Below are positions 52,190-64,000 of a DNA stretch of 64,000 nt, piece by piece. The notes beneath the pieces were generated by a model, which was not told where the DNA came from, ran no database searches, and saw only the letters and a program-made list of their open reading frames with translations. The stretch lies in NCBI GenBank assembly GCA_021904315.1, contig CM038920.1, positions 7,192,001 to 7,256,000 on the forward strand. Direction: 5' to 3'. Source of the stretch: Sphagnum magellanicum. Its lineage: Eukaryota; Streptophyta; Sphagnopsida; Sphagnales; Sphagnaceae. The position numbers were made by a program, and so were the translations under genes. Positions within the stretch are counted from its first letter, which is position 1; every line of letters begins with the position of its first letter.

Positions 52190-53490
52190 ATTTTTCTTAT
52201 TCAGAGAGGACTACCCAGAGAGCTGCGTTGATGAGCCCCAATGCAATAGCCAGTTTCTCACTATGGTGACACAAATTAAATATCTTTACTTCTTCTGCAT
52301 CACGCAGAACTAATCTCATGCATGGCATGTAACCCACACCATGCATGAGCCCTGACAATCTCTGGAGTTCTGCACGGATTTCAATCATTTGAGGTCGCCC
52401 ATTGATCATCTACTTCAAACATATGCACCTCATTATTCACTTCAATCCAGGTGCAACCCAGCTGTTTCTTCAAAACTTTTTCCTTTCTCTGCTGTTCAAC
52501 GTTCTCACAGAGATGCCTGTTGCCAGCAGCAGTGTAGATGTTTGACAGCAGCACATCACCAGCAGCATTGTCAGGCTCCATTTCAAGAATTCATTTGGCA
52601 AGGCATTCTGCCATCTCCACCTTACCATGGATTCTGCAAGCGCCAAGCAAAGCCATCCATGCAGCCACATGTGGTTTATAGGGCGTTTCCATGACTATAT
52701 TCTCTGCCTCCTGTAGATGGCCAGCATGGCCAAGAAGGTTAACCATACAAGTGTAATGTCCCAATTTTGCAGAAATCATATAGTCCATGACCATTGAAGC
52801 ATAACAGCACATGCCTTCATCCACCAGACCTGCAGGACTACAAGCTCACAGAAGACAAATAAAAGTGACGTCATCTGGCTATACACCTTCTCCACAAATC
52901 TGTTCAAAATGTTTGAGAGCATGGCACATCCTCGAAGTATGGCATTCCAAGTGACTACATCTCATGATGGCATCTTGTTGAACACACTCCAAGCATCCTC
53001 CATGCTCCCACATTTTGCATAATGTCCACCAAGCTATTTGCCACAAAGACATGTGGCTCCAAACCACTTTGCATGATTTGTTGATGAACACACCTGCCCT
53101 CTTCAAGGGCAACTAAACTAGCACATGCATTCAGCACCCCCACAAAAGTAACAGAATATGGCCACACGGCTTCCTGTTGCATTTTTTGAAATAGTTCCAG
53201 TGCCTTCTGCCCTTAGCCGCATTGCACATGTCCCAATATCATGGCAGTCCAAGTAACCACATCTCAAGATGGCATCTTGTTAAGTTCTCTCCAAGCATCT
53301 TCTATGCTCCCACATTTTGAGTACATGTTAACAAGGCTACACCCCACAAAGACATCAGACTCACAACCAGCTTGAATGAGCTGTTCATGAACAAGTCTGT
53401 TATCTTCAAGTGTTCCTAAACCAGCACATGTGTTAAATCACCTCAACAAAAGGGAATTTTTGAGGACTCATTCCTTCTCATTCCATTTGT
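52190..53490 (-). pseudogene. DYW-type PPR protein, decayed 3' part
   Basis: PPR-DYW proteins bind organellar RNA and carry out C-to-U editing through the DYW deaminase domain. On the minus strand, pieces in several frames follow the usual order. PPR repeats come first (VTFVGVLNACASLVALEEGR, 53182-53090; KHFEQICGEGV; GHYTCMVNLLGHAGHLQEA). The E region follows (PHVAAWMALLGACRIHG, LLSNIYTAAGNRH, LGCTWIEVNNEVHMF). Last comes the start of the DYW domain (CHHSEKLAIALGLIN, about 52270-52230, with the zinc-site HSEKLA). Several frame changes and stops separate them, and the end of DYW is missing. The first PPR block also occurs in a weaker related form at 53270-53470, consistent with adjacent PPR repeats. 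It has no introns, as is usual for this family. Confidence 0.85.
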
Positions 53491-54220
53491 TGGAAAAAAG
53501 CTGCATTGTCTTCTCAGGTTGCCCATCCTTCACATATTTTGTAAGTTTCTTATTTCCATCCAAAAATGTTCAACAGAGGTGGCACTCAGATATCACGAAA
53601 TTGTAAGCTTTTGAACGAAGAAGAGGTGCGCTTTGGGAAGAAGAAGTGCGCTATGGTGCAAAAGCTATTTTATTATTCTCTTACAAAAGGTCTTCCCACT
53701 GCAGAGGGTTTGGACAATTAAAATTTTCTTGCAACCCTAAAAATAATTAATATTGTGAGGGTTTTAGCGTGACACTGCAATATCTCCATTTGGGCACCTG
53801 TCTAGATATGAATCTCCTGAAATTGATGATGTAATAATTAACTTATTATTGATTATTAACTTAATCAATTATCTGATAATTAACTTTTTACATATTACAT
53901 TTCATAATGTGACCAGTTCAACAAAAAAAAATGAGGGCCATGTTTAGTTACATGGAATCACCCCCAAAAAAAAAAAAAAAAGAGTTACCAAATCCACCCT
54001 AGAAAGAATTGACTTTTCATGCAAAAGTATATAATTGTGAATGAACTACCCTTCATGGATGAATTAAAGTTATAGCTGAATGAATTTTATTTCATCCTAA
54101 GATTTCGTTTATTGTCATGGACGGACTGTCATTCCATTAAGATTGCTTCAACCCTAAACCCAATTGGAGAAAATGTGAAATTTGAACTCAAGACCTTTCA
54201 ATTTGTTATCAATAAAGTTA
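53491..54220. other. Intergenic, AT-rich
   Basis: It holds A-runs (53926-53933, 53966-53981) and short frames only. The 5' part of the PPR gene is either lost here or too decayed to see. Confidence 0.4.
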
Positions 54221-54224
54221 TCTG

Positions 54225-54440
54225 TAAAGTCACCCTCTCTTTCACCCCCTATCCCCTCTTTCAGGTGCATCCACAATGCAATGAAATTTTATTAAATCTC
54301 AGTATGAAAGCTGAAACTCAGCATTTAGTGCACAAGGTTCGAGAGTGATTATAGTAGTTGTACAGGTAGGATCGGTGAAAATATACGTAGCAGCAGTGGA
54401 GGCGCTCAGGAAAAAGGAAAGAGGGGATGAAACTCAGTTG
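54225..54440. repeat. Dispersed repeat copy 2
   Basis: This matches 17590-17830 in the same orientation at roughly 75-80% identity. Shared phrases are CACCCTCT.TTTC, ATTTTATTAAATCTCAGTA, CACAAGGTTCGAGAG, AGCAGCAGTGGAGGCGCTCA and GGATGAAACTCAG. The hairpin partner present in copy 1 is not found next to this copy. Confidence 0.8.
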
Positions 54441-55130
54441 ACCGCCAATATTGGTGGAAAAATTAGCTTGGGTCCCAGTTATTTCGTTTTGTAAAATTTC
54501 ATTCCTAGTTAAGCATTTGATGGCCTGTTATGCCGAAATGGCCGTTCTGGCCCCCCCTAATCGCCAGACTTTACAGATTAATAAGTTCAAAAGTTAGTTC
54601 AGAAGCAGTTTGAATTTTGAAAGGGTTGGTTATATCATATATAGATACGAACTGGTTGGTTGTCTTCCTGGGTGGCTATGGCCCAAAATGCCAAACTTTT
54701 TCCAATGAAGAAATAAACACACTGATGCTACATGGGAAGCTCCTTCTGCTTCTTCACAGGGTTGGGGGTGTTATATACATCAAGAAGATTCATCCTCATA
54801 AAGCTTTTTTTTTGAGTTTGTGTTTTTCTTTACAATTTCTGTTTGGTTCACACTAGTTTCTCTTTATAGTTTTCTTCTTGCAGTTGCAAGTTTTCTACTT
54901 TAAGCTTTTTAGATTGGTGTATGCGAGGTTCCTGCATTGAATCCAAACTCAATGTTAGCTCAATGCACACCACTTATCTTGTGAAGAGTTTCTTTGGTAG
55001 AAATGTCTGGTTTCAAGCTTCCTCCAGATTATTATTACCAGTAGAAGCATTCTTTTGTTTGATTGCCTGCCAAATTTTTGCCCAATAACACTCTCTGAAA
55101 CACCCACCATATCCTAGCTCCGAGTCATGA
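54441..55130. other. No supported gene
   Basis: A 79-codon frame (54617-54856) has no motif, and nothing else is seen. Confidence 0.3.
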
Positions 55131-55134
55131 CCTA

Positions 55135-55490
55135 GCTCAAGAATTTTTGTTTGTTAATTTTCCTACCCTTCACCAATGTAAAGATCTTATAATCAATTTT
55201 TTTGTGTGTTAATAATCTTCCTACCTCTCACCAATGTAAAGAGCTTATAATTTTTTTGTGTGTGTTAATCTTCCTACCTCTCACCAATGTAAAGATCTTA
55301 TAATAATTTTTTGTGTGTTAACTTTCCTACCTACCTCTTGCCACTGAAAATATTTTATAATCATTTTTTGTGTGTTAGTTTTCCTACATCTAGCCAATGA
55401 AAATATTTAATTATCATTTTTTGTGAGTTAATTTTCCTACATCTAGCCAATGTAGAGATTTTTTTAATTATGGGTTGTGTGTTAAATTTC
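55135..55490. repeat. Tandem array, about seven units of 50-58 bp
   Basis: Units of form TTTTTTGTGTGTTAA, TTTTCCTACCTCTCACCAATG, TAAAGATCTTATAAT repeat with growing divergence from left to right. Left units use CTCACCAATG and right units use CTAGCCAATG. Confidence 0.85.
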
Positions 55491-58400
55491 CTATAACCTC
55501 TCCCCAAGTACCTCCTACCCAGGGAAGTCAACTTTCTCCACTAAACCCCGGTTGGATCTTTGACTAGGTTCATGGGTTCATAACAAGCAGAGCCCATATT
55601 TTGAAAGACCCGCTCCAGGTTGGTACCCGTGTTTTGCTTGTGAGTGTCAATAGTTGTATATATAGCGTGTAAATCGTATGTAAGTCTAAATCATTTACAA
55701 TTACATGTTTGAACTTTTTACATTTACACTTATATTGTTGTTATGTATAATTTTGTTTTCTTACATTTGCACAAGACCAATGTAAAAACTTGTCACATAC
55801 ACAACTTCGTGTAAATGTTTTGGGGTGTGTAAGTAAATATATTATATACCCTTAATGAGCATACCTTCTTGCAAATTCATATTAATTAGTGATGGGTGCA
55901 TCCTAAAGCTCAATTTTATTTTTTTGCAATGGGCCACTTTGATACACCCCAAGTATTAGCATTTTTTACCAATATGGGGATTATGGTGGTGTTATTCCAA
56001 AAAATATCTTGAATTCACATTTTGCCTCATCTCATTTCTTGAGTACAATTTTTATTACTACTATTATTTTTATGAATAGTATTCAATAATAACTTTTATT
56101 ATTGAGTACAAATTATTGTAACTTTTACAAGAACTTAAGTACTTAATATACTTATAGTGATTCATATTAATTAATTTAGTTAGTTGTGGTGCATCCCAAA
56201 GCACAAATGTTTTGATGAGTTTTTTTTTTGCAATTGGTCATTTCATTGGCTTATCATTGAAAACATTATGAAATCTCCCCCCACCCCCACCCCCTTCCCC
56301 AAGTAGTAATTATTTGTGTGTTTACACTTATATTATTTTACACGATTTTGTAAAATCATATAAATATAGTTGTTTTACACTTACATTATTTTACATGGCC
56401 ACATAAAACCACATAAATATTTACATTGTATTTATTTTTACATTTACATTGTTTTACATGGCATAAAATAAACTAGTGGTAACCCGTGCCTGCAAGGCAC
56501 AGCACGGCACTGAAGCAGCAATGACCCCTGATGATGACCCCTGAAACCCTAAAGGTCAACGACATTCTGTCATTTCAGCTTCCAGACATATCGCTCCATC
56601 TGGAAATCACAATTCTTGGTGCCGAGATGAACATCGACAGCCAGCATCATCTGTACATTAGCCTCCTTCTGAGAGAGCACCATCTTGACATCGCACTGCG
56701 TTGCTACTGCGATCTGGGGACAGCCACAGACGCAAAAACTGCAAACCAAATCCTAGAAGGGAAAAAAAAACAGACGCAAAAAAAACCGTCATGTACAGCC
56801 GCTGAGACTTAAACCTAAACCCTAAAAGGAACGCCAAACCCTAACCGTACCAAGACCCAGGTGTAGTTAATGAACCCCTAAGGTCAGGTTAAATTCTTCT
56901 GCACAATAGTTACAGTTCGATCAGCAAAAGAATTCCAAAGATCTACACCATCAGATCTCATTGATTTGGACGGCCAGGAGATATCCAACGCACAATATTA
57001 GATCACTGCTGATTTTTTTTTTATCAATTTATAACTGTTATAATTGTCACAGATAGATAAATGGACTTAGTGAATTAATATATATGATTTACATGGTTTT
57101 ACACTTACACATCTCGTGTTCTACATTTACACTTACACAAAATGTAAGTCCTAAAACTATTTACATACACAACATTAGTTGGTACCAAGGGAAAATAAAA
57201 CTTTCAATATTCATGTTCACCCTTGTACCTACCATTTCAAAAATTGTGTTAACTATAACCAAATCTAACTCAACATACAAACATATTGAGGTTATTAGCC
57301 ACAACCTTAGCTTCATCTCCTCATGTATACCCTTTGGTATGGTCATTAAGGTTTAGGGTTTTGTATTCTAAAGAAGTTATAGCACCTTTTGAAAACTAAG
57401 ATAACCATTTCTTTTGTTTATTGAAGGTGATGGAAAGGGGTTGGAGAAGATGTGATTATGATGAAATATTACAGCCTTCTTTTTGTGGATTGAAGATGGA
57501 AGGGAGGTTTGATTGTGAAATTGGAATTGCCAAGGAGATGTGTCATTATGGTGTTCCACATCGATCAACACATTGGTGGCAAAGCAAGCATCTTGTGAGT
57601 GTATGTGTTACAATGCAAGAGGCAATTTGAAGAAGATAATATTTTATGTTTTCTTTTTTAATTTGTAATTCAATGATTGTGTTTTGAGGAATATTTTTTT
57701 GATATACAATTGCTTTGCTTTCTCACCTCATGCCTAAGCTCCACATTGTAAACCTTGGAGCTTTATGTTTTCATTGTGTGAACAAATTAATAGTTTGTGG
57801 TCTTATGTCTTATTACTTGTGTCTATCAATTGTTGTGATTGTGAACAAGATGAACCAATGTTTTATTGATCTTTTGAGTGGAAGTTGTGAAAGAAAAACA
57901 ACTTGTGTTTCCACCTAAATCTAGGTTTATTAATTATTGTTGAATTCACCTCTCATACAATGGTCTTTGTCAATTATCATCAAGGTCACCTTCTGAATCC
58001 AAAAAGTTCAAATGTTAAAACATGTGCAAGGTTGTTTTCTCAATTATCCACTTGGGTATGGGTTTTTTCTCTCGTCTTTATTTACATGCAAAAAAAGTTG
58101 TGATCTCTTCACTTCACCCTCTAAGCTTTTAAATTGAGAAAAAATGATCAATAATCATGTTACATGTTTTTTTATATTCATCCTTTAATGAATCCATTAT
58201 TTTGTGCACTACTTTTGCAATATCAATTAAATTTGATAATTATTTTCTCATGTCCATTCATCTCATACATACCATATACATTAATATATTTATTTGTGCA
58301 ATGTAATGTGATTTTTGGTATGTGGTGCCCATTGGTTTACAATGGTCACTACCTTTTCATTCTTTGAATGACTTGACAAACATGCAACCTCCAAGCTTCA

Positions 58401-58940
58401 AGTCTATATGGAATTTTCTTCAAGTTATATTGATCATGTATGCATGTTGTTAGTCTTACTAACGTGGCTCCTACACTAGCATTTTCAAGAAATATATTCA
58501 ATGACATTGTTGAAATCTTGCAAAATGAAGGTGAACAATAATCAAACTTGGAGGTTCAAATGGTGGTGGGCCATGTATTTGGGAATTACACATTGGGGAA
58601 TTGAGGAAGCAAAACCTTTCTTGGAAGCCCCACATTTGGAATTCACCCACATGGGCATTTTAGAAGGTGAACAATAACTCATTTATTGCTCATAATCAAA
58701 ACCAAATGATGAGATGCATTATTTGGCATAATCAAGTGATTGGCCTTGAAATCTTAGCCGTGTGTATTAAATGACTTACAAAGGGTTGATACCACAAGGT
58801 TATTGGCATTATTGTCATGAAAAAACATGTTGAAGTTTAACACAAAGTTCCTTATGCAAAACACTTAAAAAAGATAGTCATTTATGCTTGAAGTGCACTT
58901 GAATGGGTACTAGCTAATAAGAGGCCATACATACCCCTTA
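55491..58940. other. AT-rich DNA, no supported gene
   Basis: Phrases with TTTACACTTACATT recur at 55.7 kb, 56.3-56.5 kb and 57.1 kb. Frames at 56531-56812 and 57421-57630 look slightly protein-like but have no motif I know. A C-rich tract lies at 56277-56299. The interval may contain the 5' flank of the hAT element that follows. Confidence 0.35.
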
Positions 58941-58949
58941 ATGTCATCT

Positions 58950-61300
58950 CTAGTTTTTTTGGGTCCACCAATATGTTCAAAAAGGACAATGAAACACAAA
59001 AGGCCTTCCTAAATTACATTATGTTTTCAAAATCAAGGGAATTCTACCCTTGAAGATTGTTGAATACATTTGGTTGCAGACTAGCATATTGATTATACTC
59101 ATGTATTGTTTTTGCCATTCAAAAAGTATGTACAGACAAAGTTCTACCCATGTAAAAAGCTTTGGCAAACCAAGTGTAGTATCCATGATTAACATGTTTT
59201 TCCACTACTTGCACCTTCGATGTTTGGATGTTGACAAATGCTCACAATGTTTTTGCTATTGTGATGATTTTTTTTGTCAAAAACCTAAAAGCCCAAGCAT
59301 ATCACCATTGAATTGTTTGAAGCCATAGATACAAGTGGCGTAACTATGGCAGCTTTTGGATAGGTTTTCCTTCACAAAAAAGAATTTGGCATATGTCAAG
59401 GACAAGGGGTTCAACTTGGTAACTTGTGATGTAGTTATGAACTTTGTGATGCCATGTTACATCTTGGGCATGTCTAAACCATTTGATGGCTCATTTTTTG
59501 GGCATGCATTGTCAAAATTTTGTTAATATGTTACTATTGACAACAAAATCACTCATGGTTTCAAGTTTGCATCCATTAATCATCACAATTTGGTATTCAA
59601 AAATGCATAAATTGGCCCTCAAAAAAATGAGAAGGGGAAGCAAGCATGGGATAAAGCTTGCATAGATTTTGGATTAAGACTCAAAAAGTTGAATGCACTA
59701 TATTCATGTCTCATGTCTTTTTTTCCCACTATTTTATGGGTTGTATGTTATGATTCTATCATTTTAAAAACATATTTGTAAAAAGGATTATCTTTATTTT
59801 GTGGGTTGTGTCATTTGTCTCTTGCTTAGCCTATTTATAGGTTGGATTATTTTTTAACATGCACATCTTAAATGAATTAATAATCATGGGACCTTGTTTG
59901 TTTTTTAAAATTTTAGGTTTGCAAGTCAAGTTCACTTATTCCAATATGCATTTATATTTTAAAATGCCATTGGATTGTGTTATAATCAAGAAAATGTGGC
60001 ATTACAAAGTCTTGTGGCTTTTCCAAAATCTTGAGTAGTTTGTGAATATATGATGAAAGTTTCATCTCCAATTGTCACAAGTTGTGTGTTGAACCAAAGC
60101 CATAGGCATTGACTTAGTGGAGTTGCTAGATTAGGAGAGTAATTTCTTTTCTTATGGAAGAATCTATAAGTGAAATTTTGTGTCTTACAACATTTTTACT
60201 TATTTGATTTTTTTTTTCCCATACTGAGCATAAATTGATTTAGTTTTGTGAAGAACTATGTTTACATAAGAATGGAATTAAAAAGCTATTTTAGAAAGTA
60301 CCCAAATGTGTGCAAAATAATGATTACATTTCAAATCAAAATAACATGTTTTCAAAGTTTTAATAATAAGTTCTAATGTTTATCAACATTTTACCATGGC
60401 CTTCAACCTTTTCATGATGATGGGGTATGGTATCCTATTGAAGCACTTGAATATGTCACCTTGACTTACCCCCAAATGGTTATTACCTTTCAAATAGATA
60501 TATTGTAATGTTGAATGACACAATATATCTATTTAGTTTGAATTCATGGGAGCTATCTATAAATCAATTTTTCGACTTCCAAGACCATTATTTAAAATGT
60601 TACACTATTTATTCTTTTAGAGAAGCAAGACTTGGAGGCCTTTTTTTATTTATATTAGGCTTGGATATTAACACTTTTAGCACATGTAAAATGAAAATAT
60701 GATTTAACTTAGTAACATTCACAAAGTTCATAATATTCTAACTTTGATGCTAGATCCCAAGTTGAAAAAGTTGTGCCTAGTTTCCAATTATTTAGGCCAA
60801 AAGAAGGTAGCAATCTTTGGTTGTTATTATCCTTCCATTTATTAGTATGTGGACTGTTACAAGCTCCTTCAGCCTAATGTGAATGAAGAGCTTCAATTGC
60901 AAGGTGCATAATGCATAGACTTTGATGGTTTTTTCACACCTTAAGACAAATGTTGATAGTTTGAAGCAAATTGGTTTAAGAAAATTTGATGGATTATGGT
61001 GTTATCTTATCATTAGAAATACTTGCAAATGTGCCTTGACATGGTGGCACACATAGGAGCATAAATTTTCAACAATTGTTATGTTGGCAAGACAAATGTT
61101 TAGCATTCCAACTAGCTAGATTGAAACAATTTTAAAAAATTTATTGCGAGGTTACTCATCACACTTTATAAATGTTGTCTTTTGACCATGTGATATTTGT
61201 CAATAAAAATTGACCATTAACCCCATGAATTGGGTGTTCAAAGCCAAAGGACTTTACAACTATTTGTGAGGAGGAATTTGAATTAATAAATGAGATTGAT
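58950..61300 (+). mobile_element. Decayed hAT-superfamily DNA transposon (transposase remnant)
   Basis: In order along the plus strand, several frames show parts of a plant hAT transposase. There is a catalytic-core piece around 59215-59275 (FDVWMLTNAHNVFAIV) and a middle block around 59360-59530 (AYVKDKGFNLVTCDVV, GHALSKFC). A core continuation lies around 60740-60890 (LTLMLDPKLKKLCLVSN). The C-terminal hAT dimerisation region is around 61040-61125 (WWHT, EHKFSTIVMLARQMFSIPTS). Many stops and frame changes make it clearly dead. I could not identify its terminal inverted repeats or 8-bp target duplication, nor any BED zinc finger upstream. An old age is likely. Confidence 0.75.
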
Positions 61301-64000
61301 GTTGAATTTAAAGATGATTTGGAACACAAGGAATACATGGATCTATGTGATCCACCTTTTGTGGTTGTGTAATGAGAAAGTATGGGGTTCTGTTGCACAT
61401 GGTGTTTTTAACATGTTCAAATGTTTGTAAATTTTGGGGTTCATTGTGATGATATGTAATTGAAGACATGTTGTGGGATAGTTGTTTATTTACATCCTTG
61501 TTTTGGAATAATGGAATGCAAATTTCAAGATGGGTGATATCGGCGTGATGTTTATAAGATGTGATATGGTTAGATAGATTGTTGTTGATGATTAAAACAT
61601 TGCACACGTTTTTTTTTGGTAATCTACCATATCTATAGTTGATGAGTTGCTTGAAGATGATGAAACCTAGAAACATTAGGTTTGCTTGTTGTGGTGAACC
61701 ATATCTAGTAACAGAATAACCAACATTTTAATTAGCGACAATGTTATCACTTTTTCTCATACACTTGTGTAAGTTATAGTAGTAGTTCAAAAAAACATGT
61801 GTAATGTGAAATCATTTCCTTGAGCACTTGTGTGAGTTTTTGGTAGTAGTTCCAAAAGAACATGTATAAATTTATGGTAATAGATCCAAAGGACATGTGC
61901 AATGTGGAATCAATTAGACTTTTGAATTATTTTGATGGCTTGTGTGAGAATCCATTTGATCTTGCATTTTATTTTTTTCAATTGTTTTCTGAATATGTTT
62001 CGTTTCCAAGTTTTTTTCTTACCATCAACTTTTAATTCAAGAAGTGACAATAGTTTGAAGAATTAGCATTTCAAATATTTCATAAATTAATATTTGACTA
62101 AAACCCTTCATCTATATTAAGTTGGGTATTTTGCAAAGAACCACACCTTATACCCATTGGAAAAAGCCATGAGACCCGTGCCCCAAGCTCATACCCGTGA
62201 ATATGAAAAATTCAAACCCTTGAAACCGACTATTCTTAAGAGAGGGAGAGAAAAAAAAGAAGTTAAAACTTGCCTCTAGAGGACCTTTCCAAATTGTAAA
62301 AACCAACTACCCAAACCCAACTAGTATTTCAAAAAGCAAATACCCACCCAACATTAGTTTGAACCAATGTTGGGGTGGTTATTTCATTTTCAAATAACCC
62401 TTGATTTTGGGTTTTTTTATAATAATAAAAATAGAAATCAAAGAGAATCTCCATTTTTTTTGTTTTCTGAAAATATTTGGAACCAAAGAACATGTGATTC
62501 CCATTTATTTTTATTTTTTTCATTTTTTTGGGATAAAAGTTTGGCAATTTTTTTTCCCAAAAGTAGCAAATTTAGTCAAATTTGCACTAGAGAAACAAGC
62601 TTCTCCAATATATCCCAATTTATTTTTGTTGAAAAATTCAAATTTTCTTAGGGGATTTTTTTTTTAAAAAATTTCACGCTCCAACATTCTCTTGAATATG
62701 AGATCCTCCAAGAGCAAATTCTTTCTCGTTTTTAAAAGCCAATTGCCAAAAATTCGCCTACCAAAAATAAAATAAAATCACTAGACACTCCATAACGTGC
62801 ATATTAAAAAAAAAAGAAAGAAAAGAGACAAAATGTAAACCAAATTTAGGAAGCAGAATTTTCTTATTTTGGGCGAATTGAGAGAACCCGTGCAAAGTGT
62901 ACAAAGGGTTTTCTTTTGGGGGGGGGGAGAGGGGATGTGCAAAAGTCGCCATATTTTGAGGGAAAAGAAAGTGAAAAGTGTGCAAATGTTTTGCCATATT
63001 TAGACACTGAGTTCAGAAAGGTCCACCAGAAAAACAAAGCAGCATCCTGAAAATTTTCTACTTTTTCTTGCTGACTATTAGCCAAAATTGGCTATTTCTT
63101 TACGTGGATGATCACAAGTCTACCTATTTGCCCAGTGATTTTTTAAAAAGGAAATTTATTATGTAACTTAAATGGCAATTTTGCATATGAAGATGTAAAA
63201 AAAATGGCGATCATCCTTACAAAGATTTAGCCAAATCTGATTATACACCATTATAGGATGTACAAATCTTTTAATTAACCTTCTATATCGATGGCTAAAC
63301 ACTAACAAATAAATATAGAAATCTGGCTATTGTTACTTCTTTTTTTCCCCCCCCCCACTTCCAGCGATTAAAAACCCTTGAAAATCACACTTCATTTTTT
63401 ATTTTTAAATTTATTTTCTCTTTTTGGCGAAACTTCGACACTGAAAAAGAGGCTATGGGTTTTGGGTAAACCAGCACCCACCTTGGTAAGCATGGTAAAA
63501 ATCCCAAAATCTTTTTAAATGATTTTTAAAGAGTACAAATATCCCATGCTTAGCCTAAAATAGGGTCTTTGAGTTCAAATCTAACATTTTTTGGGCTAAA
63601 TATGGCCCACTAATTAAGAAGCCTCACTCCAGAAAAAGGTAAAGGTACCAACGTGGGCAAGATGTTTTTCTTTGGTGAAATTTCGCCAAATGGCAATTTG
63701 TTTTTTAAATGGCAAAAATTTAGTTGTTTTGTGAGTTTTTTAGTTGCCAAAATTTGAAAAGAAATCTTGAAATTTTCAAAAATTCGCCAAATTCTATTTT
63801 AAATCCCAGCAGGTAGCCAAAAATATATGGACACTAGAGTAGTTTTTTTTTAAAAATTAAAAATTTTATTTTAATTACAAAATTTAAGATTTATTTTAAA
63901 AATTTGTTTATAATTTTTAAAGCCCCGAACGTGGGTGCTGGTTGACAATTTCGCCATTTTTCGACAAAGAAATTGAGAAAAGTTTGGAAACTTTTTTATT
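61301..64000. other. AT-rich DNA with no supported gene
   Basis: It contains G- and C-runs (G-run at 62919-62928, C-run near 63347-63358), A- and T-runs, and repeated phrases around GCCAAATTTG and TTCGCCA. Frames near 62.3-63.1 kb occur on both strands and are low-complexity. Confidence 0.4.

Overview
The window reads as nuclear DNA of a land plant. Supporting signs are a plant NIMA-related (NEK) kinase gene with many short AT-rich introns, a DYW-type pentatricopeptide-repeat (PPR) remnant, pieces resembling the plant organellar single-stranded DNA-binding (OSB) family, two exons of vacuolar H+-ATPase subunit A, and a short run of the plant telomere unit TTTAGGG. Gene density is low, and most of the DNA is AT-rich decayed repeat, which fits a large genome. 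A fern or other seed-free plant is my guess, not something the sequence proves.

Layout. 1-4300 is AT-rich, with tetranucleotide runs and one degenerate reading frame of a family seen again at 16.2-17.0 kb. 4.3-7.8 kb (minus strand) holds possible exons of an unidentified coiled-coil gene and, next to it, only the first two exons of V-ATPase subunit A, with the usual ATG replaced and a 153-bp tandem duplication across a splice site. 8.8-10.6 kb (minus) is a 597-codon frame for an unrecognised multi-span membrane protein carrying two unrelated in-frame minisatellites. 11.2-17 kb is repeat-derived. 17.1-21.4 kb has gene-like composition but holds only OSB-like and PPR-like scraps. 21.5-25.9 kb (minus) has pieces of an unidentified membrane protein gene. 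Roughly 1.7 kb away and divergent lies a SET-domain gene (27.6-29.5 kb, plus). 29.5-42 kb is old repeat with three copies of a 3-bp-TSD MITE, one of them inserted into a 60-bp tandem array. 44.3-50.9 kb is the best gene, an NEK kinase in 15 exons (about 923 aa), with its GC-richer leader region upstream. 52.2-53.5 kb (minus) is a decayed DYW PPR gene. 53.5-64 kb is AT-rich repeat with a ~55-bp tandem array and a decayed hAT transposase (58.95-61.3 kb).

The intact genes do not look functionally linked. NEK (microtubule and cell growth), the SET protein (probable lysine methylation) and the minisatellite membrane protein are independent loci in repeat-rich DNA. The most unusual items are the two-minisatellite membrane protein and the SET protein with a compact Cys-rich N-terminal cluster. 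I recognised no LTR element, retrovirus-like element, CRISPR array, tRNA or rRNA.
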